From Ktedonobacteria bacterium (GTDB lineage: Bacteria > Chloroflexota > Ktedonobacteria > Ktedonobacterales > JACDGC01), in contig DAIDGU010000037.1 of assembly GCA_027459785.1 (NCBI GenBank), positions 18,004-82,003 of the forward strand: DNA of 64,000 bases. Reading direction: 5' to 3'. Positions 7,471 through 15,030 of the stretch are shown here, piece by piece (position 1 is the stretch's first letter; every line of letters begins with the position of its first letter). The translations under genes were made by a program, and so were the position numbers. The notes below the pieces were generated by a model. The model saw only the letters and a list, made by a program, of their open reading frames with translations, did not search any database and was not told the DNA's origin.

Positions 7471-8364
7471 TTAATGATCCTCTTCTGGCGGAGAATACCC
7501 GCGCGCTTGGTGTTGATACCATTGGGCCAGCAGTTGCTCCAGTTTACGAGGCGTATCTGATTCCTGTACTGGGGTATACACAATGACTTTGAGATCGGGC
7601 GTGTCATAGACCTGAAAGGTGAGACGTTCAAACACCAGATACCCGACCTGTGGATGGTTGAGCGTTTTCCGCCCTTCTTGTCCTCCGCGTACCTCATGAT
7701 CTGGCCACCAGGCACGAAATTCCGGGCTGGCGAGCATGAGATCGTGGATCAAGGCGGTCAACTGGGGGTCGTCGGGATGACGAGCGCAACTGCTCCGGAA
7801 TTGCGCTAAAAGATGTCGCGCATCTTCTTCCCAATTGACGATGAATTGTCGGGCCAGCGGATTGGTGAAGATCCCCCAGATGGTATTGCGTTCGCGGGGA
7901 GGCAAGCGGCGGAAATCACCAAAGACCGCGCAGGCGGCATCGTTCCTCGCCAGGCTATCCCAGCGTCTGCCTGAGATAAAGGCCGGACGAGCGCCGAACT
8001 GATCAAGAAAGCGTTGTAATGCCGGACTCACGCTTTCGGTTTCCAACAACCGCGTCGGCGGTGGCTGTTGCTGGGCCAAGAGGAAGAGATGGCTGCGTTC
8101 GCTCTCATCCAGCTGCAACGCCTGTGCCAAGCGTTCTAAGACCTGCGTTGAAGGCGTGATCGGACGCCCCTGCTCTAACCAAGTGTACCAATCCACGCTC
8201 ACCCCCATCAGGTGGGCCACTTCGGCTCGTCGGAGTCCCGGCGTTTTGCGTCGGCTTCCGCGTGGCAACCCCACGTCTTCAGGGATAATCCGCGCGCGGC
8301 GAGTTCGCAAAAAATCTCCCAGTTCCTGTAAACGATACTCTGGCTGGTGCCGCTGACTGTCCAT
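7471..8364 (-). CDS. XRE-family regulator with MmyB-like ligand domain
   Basis: A transcription regulator of 297 residues. The N-terminal helix-turn-helix is clear in LGDFLRTRRARI ... KTPGLRRAEVAHLMGVSVDWYTWLEQGR. The C-terminal domain (WDSLARNDAACAVFGDF, RNTIWGIFTNPLAR, FRAWWPDHEVRGGQEGRKTLNHPQVG, LTFQVYDTPDLKVIVYTP) is the MmyB-like region, thought to bind a fatty-acid-like ligand. The ATG at 8364 has AAAGAGG close upstream. It is divergent from the SDR gene at 8526 with an inverted repeat between them, so regulation of that gene (and itself) is likely. Confidence 0.88.
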   Translation of the reverse strand: MDSQRHQPEYRLQELGDFLRTRRARIIPEDVGLPRGSRRKTPGLRRAEVAHLMGVSVDWYTWLEQGRPITPSTQVLERLAQALQLDESERSHLFLLAQQQPPPTRLLETESVSPALQRFLDQFGARPAFISGRRWDSLARNDAACAVFGDFRRLPPRERNTIWGIFTNPLARQFIVNWEEDARHLLAQFRSSCARHPDDPQLTALIHDLMLASPEFRAWWPDHEVRGGQEGRKTLNHPQVGYLVFERLTFQVYDTPDLKVIVYTPVQESDTPRKLEQLLAQWYQHQARGYSPPEEDH

Positions 8365-8420
8365 CTCAACCTCTTTCCTCCGCGTGCCTTAAAGCGCGTC
8401 CTTTAAAACGAGGAGTGCTA

Positions 8421-8470
8421 ATCCTATGATCATTGCTCATCTTGTCCTAGGATCGCCATCACTCTATCAT
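8421..8470 (+). promoter_or_regulatory. SDR promoter with overlapping inverted repeat
   Basis: TTGTCC (8442-8447), 17 bases, then TATCAT (8465-8470) form a plausible plus-strand promoter. ATCCTA (8421-8426) and TAGGAT (8448-8453) form a 6-base inverted repeat that brackets the -35 element, a reasonable operator for the divergent MmyB-type regulator. Inference from position only. Confidence 0.5.
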
Positions 8471-8525
8471 AAAAAGACAGGTGAAGTACCTGCAAGCAGC
8501 TAAGCAGAGGGTAAGGAGTGACAAC

Positions 8526-9326
8526 ATGGATTTTCAACTGGCCGGGAAGAGAGCCGTAGTAACCGGATCGAGTTCTGGGTTGGGTGCGGCGATTGTGAAG
8601 ATGCTCGCTGCTGAGGGCGCGGCGGTCGTCGTGCATGGTCGCCATGAAGAACGTGCCAACGCTGTCGCAGCGACGATCCGCGCCAGCGGGGGGAAAGCGG
8701 AGGTCGCGCTGGGCGATCTCACCACCGATGCTGGTGCCGACAGGGCTGCCACTGCGATGCTTGCCGGCGGCGCTATCGATATTCTGGTCAACAATGCTGG
8801 CATCCTTCCTCGTCAAGCATGGATGGCGGCAACGGCTGAAGATTGGCAGCAGACGTACAACAACAATGTCATCTCCAGTGTGCGCATGATCCAGCGTTTG
8901 GTGCCACAGATGCGTGAGCGGCATTGGGGGCGCGTGATCCAGATTGGCGGCGGCTTGGCACAACAACCACAGGCAGGAGGGCCACACTACAGTGCCACGT
9001 TGGCGGCACGCCACAATCTGGCGGTATCCCTCGCGCGTGAATTAACCGGCACAGGTGTGACCTCCAACGTCGTGGCACCCGGCGCGATCCTTACAGAGGA
9101 AGGTCGGCCACTGCTGATGCATATGGCACAGGCGTATGGTTGGGCTGGGACACCGGAGGAAATCGAAATCACGGCTGCGCAGGCCATCGCGCCCAATGAC
9201 GTGGGCCGCTTTGGTCGGCCAGAGGAGATCGCTGCTGCGGTCGTGTATCTAGCCAGTCCAAGGGCTAATTATATCAGCGGGGCAACGATCCGCGTTGATG
9301 GTGGCACGATTCGTTCGGTGTTTTAG
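8526..9326 (+). CDS. Short-chain dehydrogenase/reductase with degenerate active site
   Basis: A Rossmann-fold SDR of 266 residues. The cofactor loop VVTGSSSGLG (residues 11-20), the VVHGRHEER segment favouring NADP(H), LVNNAGILP and the catalytic-helix Asn (YNNNV) are present, and the C-terminus is typical (YLASPRANYISGATIRVDGG). The active site departs from the family: the usual YxxxK reads YSATL (Tyr155, Leu159 in place of Lys) and the catalytic Ser position is Gly (QIGGGLA). It may be a non-catalytic or divergent SDR subfamily. Start: ATG 8526 with aaggag eight bases upstream; the track start at 8481 is too long. Confidence 0.85.
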   Translation: MDFQLAGKRAVVTGSSSGLGAAIVKMLAAEGAAVVVHGRHEERANAVAATIRASGGKAEVALGDLTTDAGADRAATAMLAGGAIDILVNNAGILPRQAWMAATAEDWQQTYNNNVISSVRMIQRLVPQMRERHWGRVIQIGGGLAQQPQAGGPHYSATLAARHNLAVSLARELTGTGVTSNVVAPGAILTEEGRPLLMHMAQAYGWAGTPEEIEITAAQAIAPNDVGRFGRPEEIAAAVVYLASPRANYISGATIRVDGGTIRSVF

Positions 9327-9445
9327 CAGCAGTGCTGGTACCAGGAGTCAGCATATGGCTGGCTTCCTGCTACCAGGCGCTGGGAGTATCACGAGCAGAA
9401 GGCTGCCACCAGCGATCATCGCACCGCTGGCTGCCGCCCGCCCGC

Positions 9446-9565
9446 GCGATGTAGCCGCTCTGGTGTGCCGCAATCGCAGCTAGCATCATGATCGCGCGTC
9501 CAGGTGAATTCGTTGCGCTGTTGCTTTTTTCGGGTCCCAGTGGGTAAACTGAGATCAAGTTTGTC
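9446..9565. mobile_element. IS-like sequence scrap
   Basis: Two blocks resemble the start region of the ISAs1 pseudogene: gtagccgctctggtgtgccg (compare 6430-6449, one difference) and ttgcttttttc ... gtaaactgagatc (compare 6488-6522). Spacing between blocks is similar. I read it as a degraded second copy of the same element; ends cannot be defined. Confidence 0.45.
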
Positions 9566-9591
9566 CTACAGCAGTTTGAAAGGAGAGGCGG

Positions 9592-10233
9592 ATGTCAGCT
9601 ATGCAGCCTGATGGTTATCTCGCGTTGCCCCCGACCGGCACCGGCAAGGGGGTGTTGGTTCTCCATGCCTGGTGGGGATTGAACGCTACCATCAAGGCGT
9701 TCTGTGAGCGCCTGGCCACGGCGGGGTACGTCGCCTTCGCCCCTGACCTCTATCATGGTCAGGTCGCCAGCACCATCGCAGAAGCCGAAACCCTGCGCGA
9801 CGCCCTGGATGGCAATGGCAAGCAGACCAGGGACGACCTGGCCGCGGCGCTAACGTTGCTCAAAGAACGCGCAGACGCTGCCACTGTTGCAGTGATCGGC
9901 TTCTCGCTGGGCGCGAGCTATGCGCTGGATCTGTCGGTCGCGGACCCCGCAACCATCCGCGCGGTGGTCATCTTTTACGGGACTTGTCCTGGGGACTATA
10001 GCCGCGCGCAAGCCAGCTATCTCGGTCACTTCGCAGAGGCGGATGAGTTTGAGCCAGCCGCCGCAGTCAACCAGTTAGAAGAGTCGCTCTTACAAGCGGG
10101 CCGCCCCGTGGCGTTCTATACGTACAGCGGCACGGGCCACTGGTTCTGCGAGCCTGATCGCGTCGAGGCATATAACCAAGAGGCAGCCGAACTGGCATGG
10201 GAGCGAACGCTCGCCTTCCTCCAACAAAGCTGA
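9592..10233 (+). CDS. Dienelactone hydrolase-family protein
   Basis: An alpha/beta-hydrolase of 213 residues with the DLH layout: VLVLHAWWGLNATIKAFCERLATAGYVAFAPDLYHGQ at the start, nucleophile elbow VIGFSLGASYAL and a terminal His in SGTGHWFCEPDR. Classical dienelactone hydrolase uses Cys at the elbow; here it is Ser (about residue 105), as in several esterase-like members. The substrate is unknown. The ATG at 9592 has aaaggagaggcgg immediately upstream. It is convergent with moeA, and the short gap holds only a small aggggc/cccct hairpin. Confidence 0.82.
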   Translation: MSAMQPDGYLALPPTGTGKGVLVLHAWWGLNATIKAFCERLATAGYVAFAPDLYHGQVASTIAEAETLRDALDGNGKQTRDDLAAALTLLKERADAATVAVIGFSLGASYALDLSVADPATIRAVVIFYGTCPGDYSRAQASYLGHFAEADEFEPAAAVNQLEESLLQAGRPVAFYTYSGTGHWFCEPDRVEAYNQEAAELAWERTLAFLQQS

Positions 10234-10297
10234 CAGCCGCCAAGAATAGTACGATGAATAACGCTCTAGGGGCTGCCCCTGATCACCTACTTTATTA

Positions 10298-11521
10298 TTA
10301 AAGCGCATCGTTCAGCAGGATGATCGGGATGATCGCGCCGGCGTCGTAGTGCGTGCGGTCTTCGTGGGCGACGATCAGGCAGTTGCCGTGGGCGAGGGGG
10401 GCGAGTTGGGTGGGGAGTTGGCCGGCACTGGGGCGCGCGACCAGGCGTGCGCCTTCCAGAGTGGCGGCGCCGCGTAGGAAGTTGCGCCGCCCGCTGCCAT
10501 TGCGGATCGCCACGCCACAGACGGCCTCATGCAGCGCCGGTTGGGGGTCGCGCCCGTGCAGCGCCAGCAAAACAGCGCGGGCGAAGAGGGTCGCGCCGAC
10601 GAAGGCGGCGACGGGATTGCCCGCCAACCCCAGCAGCGGCACACCGCTGACATGGCCGAAGGCCAGCGGCTTGCCGGGCCGCATGCGTACCTGCCAGAAA
10701 TCCAGCGCGCCCGCCGATTGTAAGATGTCTTTCACCAGATCGAAGTCGCCCTGCGCGACGCCGCCGCTGGTGAGGATGAGGTCGGGCTGGGTGGCCAGCG
10801 CCTGGGCCAGCGCCGCCTGGTGTGCCGCCGCCTCGTCGCGCGCCGTGGCGATGCAACAGAGTTTGCCGCCGTACTGGCGCACCAGCGCCGCCAGCATCGT
10901 GCTGTTGCTGTCATAGATGCCGCCTGCCGGCAACGGCGCACCGGGGGCCGTGATCTCGTCGCCGGTGGCGATGATGGCGACACGCGGGCGACGCACGCAG
11001 GGGACGGTGGCACGGCCCAGCGCGGCCAGCAAGCCCAGCGCCGCCGGTCTCAGCACCGTGCCGGCGCGCAGCGCCACCTGGCCCGCCACGATGTCTTCGC
11101 CCGGCTGGCGGATGTTGCCGCCCAGCGCGACGGGGACCAGGATGTCAATCGCGGCGGCAGCGGGAGTCGTGGTGTCCTCGAACTTGACCACGGCGTCCGC
11201 GCCCGGCGGGATCGGCGCACCGGTCATGATGCGCATGGCATGGCCATGTGTCACGCTGCCCGTTGGCGTGTGGCCCGCCGCGATGCGTTCCACCACCGTC
11301 AGGCGCACGGGGGCATCGACGGTGGCGGCGATGATATCGGCGGCGACCACGGCGTACCCATCCATCGCGGAATTAGCGAAGGGCGGCAGATCGATGGTGC
11401 TGGTGACATCCTCCGCCAGCACGCGCCCGGCGGCCTCCGGCAGCGCCACCGGCACAGCCGGCAGCGGTGTGATGCCCGCTGTCACGCGCGCCAGCGCGTC
11501 TTCCACGGTGATGTTCCACAT
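10298..11521 (-). CDS. moeA: Molybdopterin molybdenumtransferase MoeA
   Basis: MoeA inserts molybdate into adenylylated molybdopterin, the last step of Mo-cofactor synthesis. At 407 residues it has family length. Visible signatures are the N-terminal VEDALARV, DLPPFANSAMDGYAV, the RIMTGAPIPPGADAVVKFEDT segment, the MoCF fold VAIIATGDEI ... YDSNSTMLAALV, TSGGVAQGDFDLVKDIL, MRPGKPLAFG and GLAGNPVAAFV. The ATG at 11521 is preceded by gaggag seven bases away. With modA/modB at 62-63.6 kb this indicates active molybdoenzyme use. Upstream lie tandem palindromic repeats that could bind a regulator. Confidence 0.95.
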   Translation of the reverse strand: MWNITVEDALARVTAGITPLPAVPVALPEAAGRVLAEDVTSTIDLPPFANSAMDGYAVVAADIIAATVDAPVRLTVVERIAAGHTPTGSVTHGHAMRIMTGAPIPPGADAVVKFEDTTTPAAAAIDILVPVALGGNIRQPGEDIVAGQVALRAGTVLRPAALGLLAALGRATVPCVRRPRVAIIATGDEITAPGAPLPAGGIYDSNSTMLAALVRQYGGKLCCIATARDEAAAHQAALAQALATQPDLILTSGGVAQGDFDLVKDILQSAGALDFWQVRMRPGKPLAFGHVSGVPLLGLAGNPVAAFVGATLFARAVLLALHGRDPQPALHEAVCGVAIRNGSGRRNFLRGAATLEGARLVARPSAGQLPTQLAPLAHGNCLIVAHEDRTHYDAGAIIPIILLNDAL

Positions 11522-11574
11522 GCGGGCTGCTCCTCATGCGCTAGTGGTAAAGGGGACGGGGGCGCGATGAAGGG

Positions 11575-11655
11575 CGCCCATACGAAGACCGCCCATACAA
11601 AGTTCGTTTGCATGCGCGCCCATACAAAGACCGTTTGCATGCGAATGTATTGCCC
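11575..11655. repeat. Tandem 27-bp repeats upstream of moeA
   Basis: Two near-identical units (cgcccatacaaagttcgtttgcatgcg and the same with gacc for gttc) plus a partial third (cgcccatacgaagacc) lie just upstream of moeA. Read on the minus strand each junction forms TTTGTATG-N6-CATGCAAA, an imperfect dyad. The position fits an operator array for moeA. No ORF here is credible. Confidence 0.6.
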
Positions 11656-11690
11656 TTCGATCATGATAACACGAATTGGCCGGCATTCCG

Positions 11691-11762
11691 CTATGCGCCA
11701 GCGCGTTCCACCGGCAGCTCGATGGCCAGCGCGTCCAGCGGCGTGTCGTCTGTCCAAACCAT
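11691..11762 (-). other. Tiny ORF, possible gene remnant
   Basis: Below the track length limit: an ATG-started frame of 23 codons ends in TAG (MVWTDDTPLDALAIELPVERAGA). It follows the esterase stop by about 10 bases on the same strand. The composition looks protein-like (acidic, regular), but no family is recognisable. It may be a fragment of a lost gene. Confidence 0.25.
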
Positions 11763-11772
11763 ATGATCGAAC

Positions 11773-12714
11773 TCACGGGTGTTCCTGTGCTACCAGATAC
11801 ATATAAATCTGTTTGATGATCGCGGCTTTTTGCGTCTCGGACAAACCCAGGAAGCCGTGGCCACCGACATAGCTGATGTATTGCACCGGCACGTGATCGT
11901 GTTGTAACATGGCCTGCAACATCAGCGATTCCTGCGGCGGCACCAGTGTATCTTGTGTTCCCTGGATGATGAGCATCGGCGGACTGTGGGCCGAGACCAG
12001 GAAGTAGGGCGAGGCATCGCGGTACAGCGCCGGTGCGGCCAGATATGTCGCGCCGATGAGGTTCTTCAAAATCGCCGCCTGGAAGGGATCCGCCGGGCCG
12101 ACGAGATCGACGGGGCCATAGGCATCCACCACGCAGGTGGTATTCGGCGCTTGAGCAGTCAATAGGCCGGCCTCGTCGCCAGGGTGGATGGTCGTGAGTA
12201 CGCCCAGGAAGACGGCCAGGTGTGCGCCGGCGGAATCCCCCCATGAGCAGAGGCGCTGGGTATCGAGCTGATATTGCCCCGCGTGGGCGCGCAGCCAGCG
12301 CACCGCCAACTGAGCGTCCACCAACTGATCCGGCCAGGCTTTGGCCGGGGCGAGGCGATAATTGATCGTCGCCGCGACGAAGCCGCGCGAGGCCAGGAAG
12401 GCGCAGGCGTCGTCATATTGCTGTTTGTCACCCTGCGCCCAGCCGCCGCCGTGGATCATGATGATGCCGGGGCGTGGCCCCTGCGCGCCAACGGGCGCGC
12501 AGATATCCAGCACCTCCGCCGCCAGCGGACCATAGGCGACGTTCTGCTGCGTGGCCACACGATATAACGCGCCAGGGACGAGCGTGGGCGTGGAGGGCGG
12601 CGTGGCGCTCGCCGCTGACCGCGTGGCACCGTTGCCACAGGCGGCCACCAGTAAGGCGACGATACCAAAGATGCCATATACCCACGGATGCCATGCGCGT
12701 TGCCGCATAATCAC
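11773..12714 (-). CDS. Alpha/beta-hydrolase (esterase-like) lipoprotein
   Basis: A secreted lipoprotein esterase of about 313 residues. The signal peptide ends in a lipobox (LLVAAC, Cys about residue 26). The hydrolase core carries the oxyanion loop MIHGGGWAQGD, the nucleophile elbow GDSAGAHLAV, an Asp in QGTQDTLVPP and a His in VGGHGFL, the arrangement of BD-FAE/carboxylesterase members. The substrate is likely an acyl or acetyl ester outside the membrane. The start may be GTG 12714 (GAGG six bases before) or ATG 12708. Same strand as moeA, but separated from it by the repeat region, so probably a separate unit. Confidence 0.85.
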   Translation of the reverse strand: MIMRQRAWHPWVYGIFGIVALLVAACGNGATRSAASATPPSTPTLVPGALYRVATQQNVAYGPLAAEVLDICAPVGAQGPRPGIIMIHGGGWAQGDKQQYDDACAFLASRGFVAATINYRLAPAKAWPDQLVDAQLAVRWLRAHAGQYQLDTQRLCSWGDSAGAHLAVFLGVLTTIHPGDEAGLLTAQAPNTTCVVDAYGPVDLVGPADPFQAAILKNLIGATYLAAPALYRDASPYFLVSAHSPPMLIIQGTQDTLVPPQESLMLQAMLQHDHVPVQYISYVGGHGFLGLSETQKAAIIKQIYMYLVAQEHP

Positions 12715-12729
12715 TGATCGCCTCGTTCT

Positions 12730-13113
12730 TTAGGGTCCCTGTGCCGTAGGGGCTGCTTTAATGATTAAAACATACAGGACGTAGAGCGTGCCAGTTTTGG
12801 CGCGCACCGCATGCACCAGCACGATGTCGCCCACGCGGAGGTTCGCTGGATGCACATTCTGTTTATGGTAGCGCACCTGTGTATGCTTGATGAGGACCAT
12901 CTTCACCGTGCGCCTGCTGCGCGTAAAGAGCGTGATCGTGGTGCCGTTGATCGCGGTGATGCGCCCGACGAAGAGCCGCCGGTTAGCTTGCTGACCGAAG
13001 TGCGCGTGCCAGTTCGCGCCTGCGGCCACGCCGCCGACGCCCAGCATCAGGCCCAGCACGCCCAGGGCAAGCTTTGCACCGAATCCGCTTTTCAAAACGA
13101 TCACGCCCGCCAA
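12730..13113 (-). CDS. Membrane-anchored small beta protein (DUF5666-like)
   Basis: A 127-residue protein. It has a hydrophobic N-terminal segment (LALGVLGLMLGVGGVAAGA), then a beta-rich region FVGRITAINGTTITLFTRSRRTVKMVLIKHTQVRYHKQNVHPANLRVGDIVLVHAVR. This resembles the DUF5666/OB-like pattern of a surface-exposed barrel. The C-terminus is also hydrophobic (GTLYVLYVLIIKAAP). Function unknown. The first codon is TTG in the track; a GTG three codons on is an alternative. It lies between the anti-sigma-like gene and the esterase on the same strand and may share their transcript. Confidence 0.6.
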   Translation of the reverse strand: MAGVIVLKSGFGAKLALGVLGLMLGVGGVAAGANWHAHFGQQANRRLFVGRITAINGTTITLFTRSRRTVKMVLIKHTQVRYHKQNVHPANLRVGDIVLVHAVRAKTGTLYVLYVLIIKAAPTAQGP

Positions 13114-13140
13114 CCATCCTCTGTTCTATATGATGCTATC

Positions 13141-13590
13141 TCATCTGCGCTCGCGCGTCTGATCGATGCTCGCTGATGAACCAAACCAGAAGAGCGCCAA
13201 CGCCAGCAACGTGACGATCAAGTCAAACCAGGGCAATTCCACCAGCAAGGGCGCGAGGTAATCGCCTGGCGCACTGATGAAGCTGCCGAAATCGCCGAAG
13301 ATCTGGCCGATAACGCTGAGCGCCCCCGAATCATCCAACAGCAAGCCCAGCCGCACGCTCATGATCGCCAGCACCAGGCCCGCCGCCACGGTGATACCCC
13401 GCCACGGCAAGGTCCGTGCCGCCGGTGCGCCGGGGGCCGGTGCGCGCGCAGGGGCCGGCTGGGCGCGTGGCACCTCGGCGGGCAGCGCCCGCATGATCCG
13501 CGCCGTCAGGTCCGGCGGCGGAGCAACGGCGTGCAAACGCGCGAAGAGGCGATCAACATCATCACGCGGTTCCGGTGTGTTCGGGTGCAT
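13141..13590 (-). CDS. Putative anti-sigma factor (membrane protein)
   Basis: A 149-residue protein downstream of an ECF sigma factor gene. The N-terminal cytoplasmic part (DDVDRLFARLHAVAPPPDLTARIMRALPAE) is like that of anti-sigma or regulator proteins. A Pro/Ala-rich linker follows, then two predicted membrane segments (ITVAAGLVLAIMSVRLGLLL and WFDLIVTLLALALFWFGSSA). I see no HxxxCxxC zinc motif. Start: ATG 13590 with AAAGGAG eight bases upstream; the track extends to 13629. The anti-sigma role is inferred from position and topology only. Confidence 0.6.
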   Translation of the reverse strand: MHPNTPEPRDDVDRLFARLHAVAPPPDLTARIMRALPAEVPRAQPAPARAPAPGAPAARTLPWRGITVAAGLVLAIMSVRLGLLLDDSGALSVIGQIFGDFGSFISAPGDYLAPLLVELPWFDLIVTLLALALFWFGSSASIDQTRERR

Positions 13591-13692
13591 CTGCCGTTCT
13601 CCTTTCTGGGGGTTGCCCTTCGCTGGCACTGTGGACCTGTTCTCTTTTCATCACGTTCCACCAGGGCATGGCGTTTCGCTTTTTTCCTTGTG

Positions 13693-14280
13693 TCATACCG
13701 CCTGGGTGATACCCCTGGTGCGCAAAAATGCCCGCAGCAACGGCTTGGCGCGGTGGAACTGCGTCTTGGCTGTCGCTTCAGGTATCCCCAGCACTTGCCC
13801 GATCTCAGCGAAGCTGAGGTCCGCCGAGTAACGCAACGCTACCACCTCGCGGTATTTTGGGGGCAGCGACGCGATGGCCTCCGCGAGGATCTGTTGCAGA
13901 TCGTCACGTTCGGCCAGGTCATCCGGCAGGGGCGCAGGGTCGGCATAATGGTCCAGCGGCGAGGTGCCATCCTCGTCACCATCAGGGGCGAGCTGCGAAA
14001 ACGCCGTGGTGCGCTGGCGGCGCAATTCGTCCAGGCAGCGGTGGCGCGCCACGCGGAAGAGCCACGGCTTCAGCCCCTCATCCGCATGCAGTTCCTGCAC
14101 GTGGGTGAAAAACTGGATGAAGGCGTGCTGGCAAATATCCGTCGCCGCGTCGCTATCGCCCAAAAAACGCAAGGCAAAGTTGAAGAGCGGGCGCTGATAG
14201 CGCTCGATCACGTATTCGATGGCGCTGCGGTCGCCCCGCTGAATCCGCACCAACAATTGCTGATCGCTCTGATCCGCCAC
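13693..14280 (-). CDS. ECF-type RNA polymerase sigma factor
   Basis: A sigma-70 family group 4 factor of 195 residues. Region 2 spans LLVRIQRGDRSAIEYVIERYQRPLFNFALRFLGDSDAATDICQHAFIQFF and LKPWLFRVARHRCLDELRR. An acidic linker (PDGDEDGTSPLDHYADP) follows. Region 4 is LAEAIASLPPKYREVVALRYSADLSFAEIGQVLGIPEATAKTQFHRAKPLL. Start: GTG 14280, which has AAGGGAG just upstream; the longer track form (14331) adds an unlikely basic leader. The putative anti-sigma gene follows after about 100 bases. The signal is unknown. Confidence 0.88.
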   Translation of the reverse strand: MADQSDQQLLVRIQRGDRSAIEYVIERYQRPLFNFALRFLGDSDAATDICQHAFIQFFTHVQELHADEGLKPWLFRVARHRCLDELRRQRTTAFSQLAPDGDEDGTSPLDHYADPAPLPDDLAERDDLQQILAEAIASLPPKYREVVALRYSADLSFAEIGQVLGIPEATAKTQFHRAKPLLRAFLRTRGITQAV

Positions 14281-14489
14281 GCCCTGCTCCCTTGCACCTG
14301 ATCGCTGAACTCTGCTTCCACGATAGCGCAACCGGAGCCGGAACGCAAGATGCTATCGTCACAAAGTGGGGGTGGTCGGATGAACTCATGCGCACCTTCA
14401 CCTGCTGGCACCCAAATCCTTTACCTCCATGAGCTTTCCATGGTAGAATTTGTCAAAAGGTACTTCATTGCTTTTTCAAGGGTGATCTT

Positions 14490-14876
14490 ATGGCGCTAGA
14501 CCTCCCGACAGTCCTCGTCGTTGAGGATGATGAAGATACGCTGGATGCGCTTCACCTCTTTCTCGAAGAAGAGGGTGGCTATGCCGTTATGGACGCCAAA
14601 ACCGGACCGCAAGCGATCCAGGCGCTGACCTCGGCCCCCGTCCCCATGCTCGTCCTGCTGGATCATCACCTGCCGGGCTTGCAAGAACCCCTCATCAATT
14701 TCATTGCCCGCACGCCGCTTTTGCTCAATCGGCATGCCTATGTGCTGGTGAGCGCCTCCAAAGACGTGCTTAAGTATGCCGACCGCTGGCCTGTCATCGA
14801 AAAACCTTTTTCTCTGGATACGCTAAGCACTGTCCTCCAGACCACCTGGACCACTTTTCAACAACGCGACGCATAA
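14490..14876 (+). CDS. Stand-alone response regulator receiver protein
   Basis: A single receiver domain of 128 residues without output domain. It has the acidic pair VVEDDED (residues 10-16), the phospho-acceptor in LVLLDHHLPG (about residue 58), the signalling Ser in VLVSASKDV and the conserved Lys in VIEKPFSLDTL. Such proteins act by phosphotransfer or protein contact. No kinase is adjacent; the only histidine kinase in the window is at 54.4 kb. It is divergent from the sigma operon. Confidence 0.85.
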   Translation: MALDLPTVLVVEDDEDTLDALHLFLEEEGGYAVMDAKTGPQAIQALTSAPVPMLVLLDHHLPGLQEPLINFIARTPLLLNRHAYVLVSASKDVLKYADRWPVIEKPFSLDTLSTVLQTTWTTFQQRDA

Positions 14877-14910
14877 AAACAAGGCCATTGCTTATACGAA
14901 ACAATGGCCA
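14876..14910 (-). terminator. Rho-independent terminator for tRNA-Arg
   Basis: On the minus strand GGCCATTG ... CAATGGCC (8 perfect pairs, 11-base loop) is followed by TTGTTTTTA. It lies directly 3' of the tRNA and may also stop the receiver gene on the plus strand. Confidence 0.7.
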
Positions 14911-14917
14911 TTTGGGT

Positions 14918-14993
14918 TGGTGCTGCCAGAGGGATTCGAACCCACGACATTCGGTTCCGAAGACCGACGCTCTATCCACTGAGCTATGGCAGC
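14918..14993 (-). tRNA. tRNA-Arg (anticodon TCG)
   Basis: The 76-base cloverleaf reads GCTGCCA at the 5' end, paired with the 3' GGCAGC arm. The D-arm is GCTCAGTGGATAGAGC, the anticodon stem TCGGT/ACCGA with loop CTTCGGA (anticodon TCG, codon CGA), and the T-arm GTGGGTTCGAATCCCTCT. The CCA end is encoded. A terminator hairpin follows. Confidence 0.95.
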
Positions 14994-15030
14994 AAAGCTA
15001 TGCTCAGTATGCGATGCGGGGCAGGCGATG

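Noticed and set aside
10820-11806. 328-aa plus-strand ORF opposite moeA
   Set aside because: Antisense to moeA and running through the tandem repeats; the sequence is His/Arg/Gly-rich without motifs.
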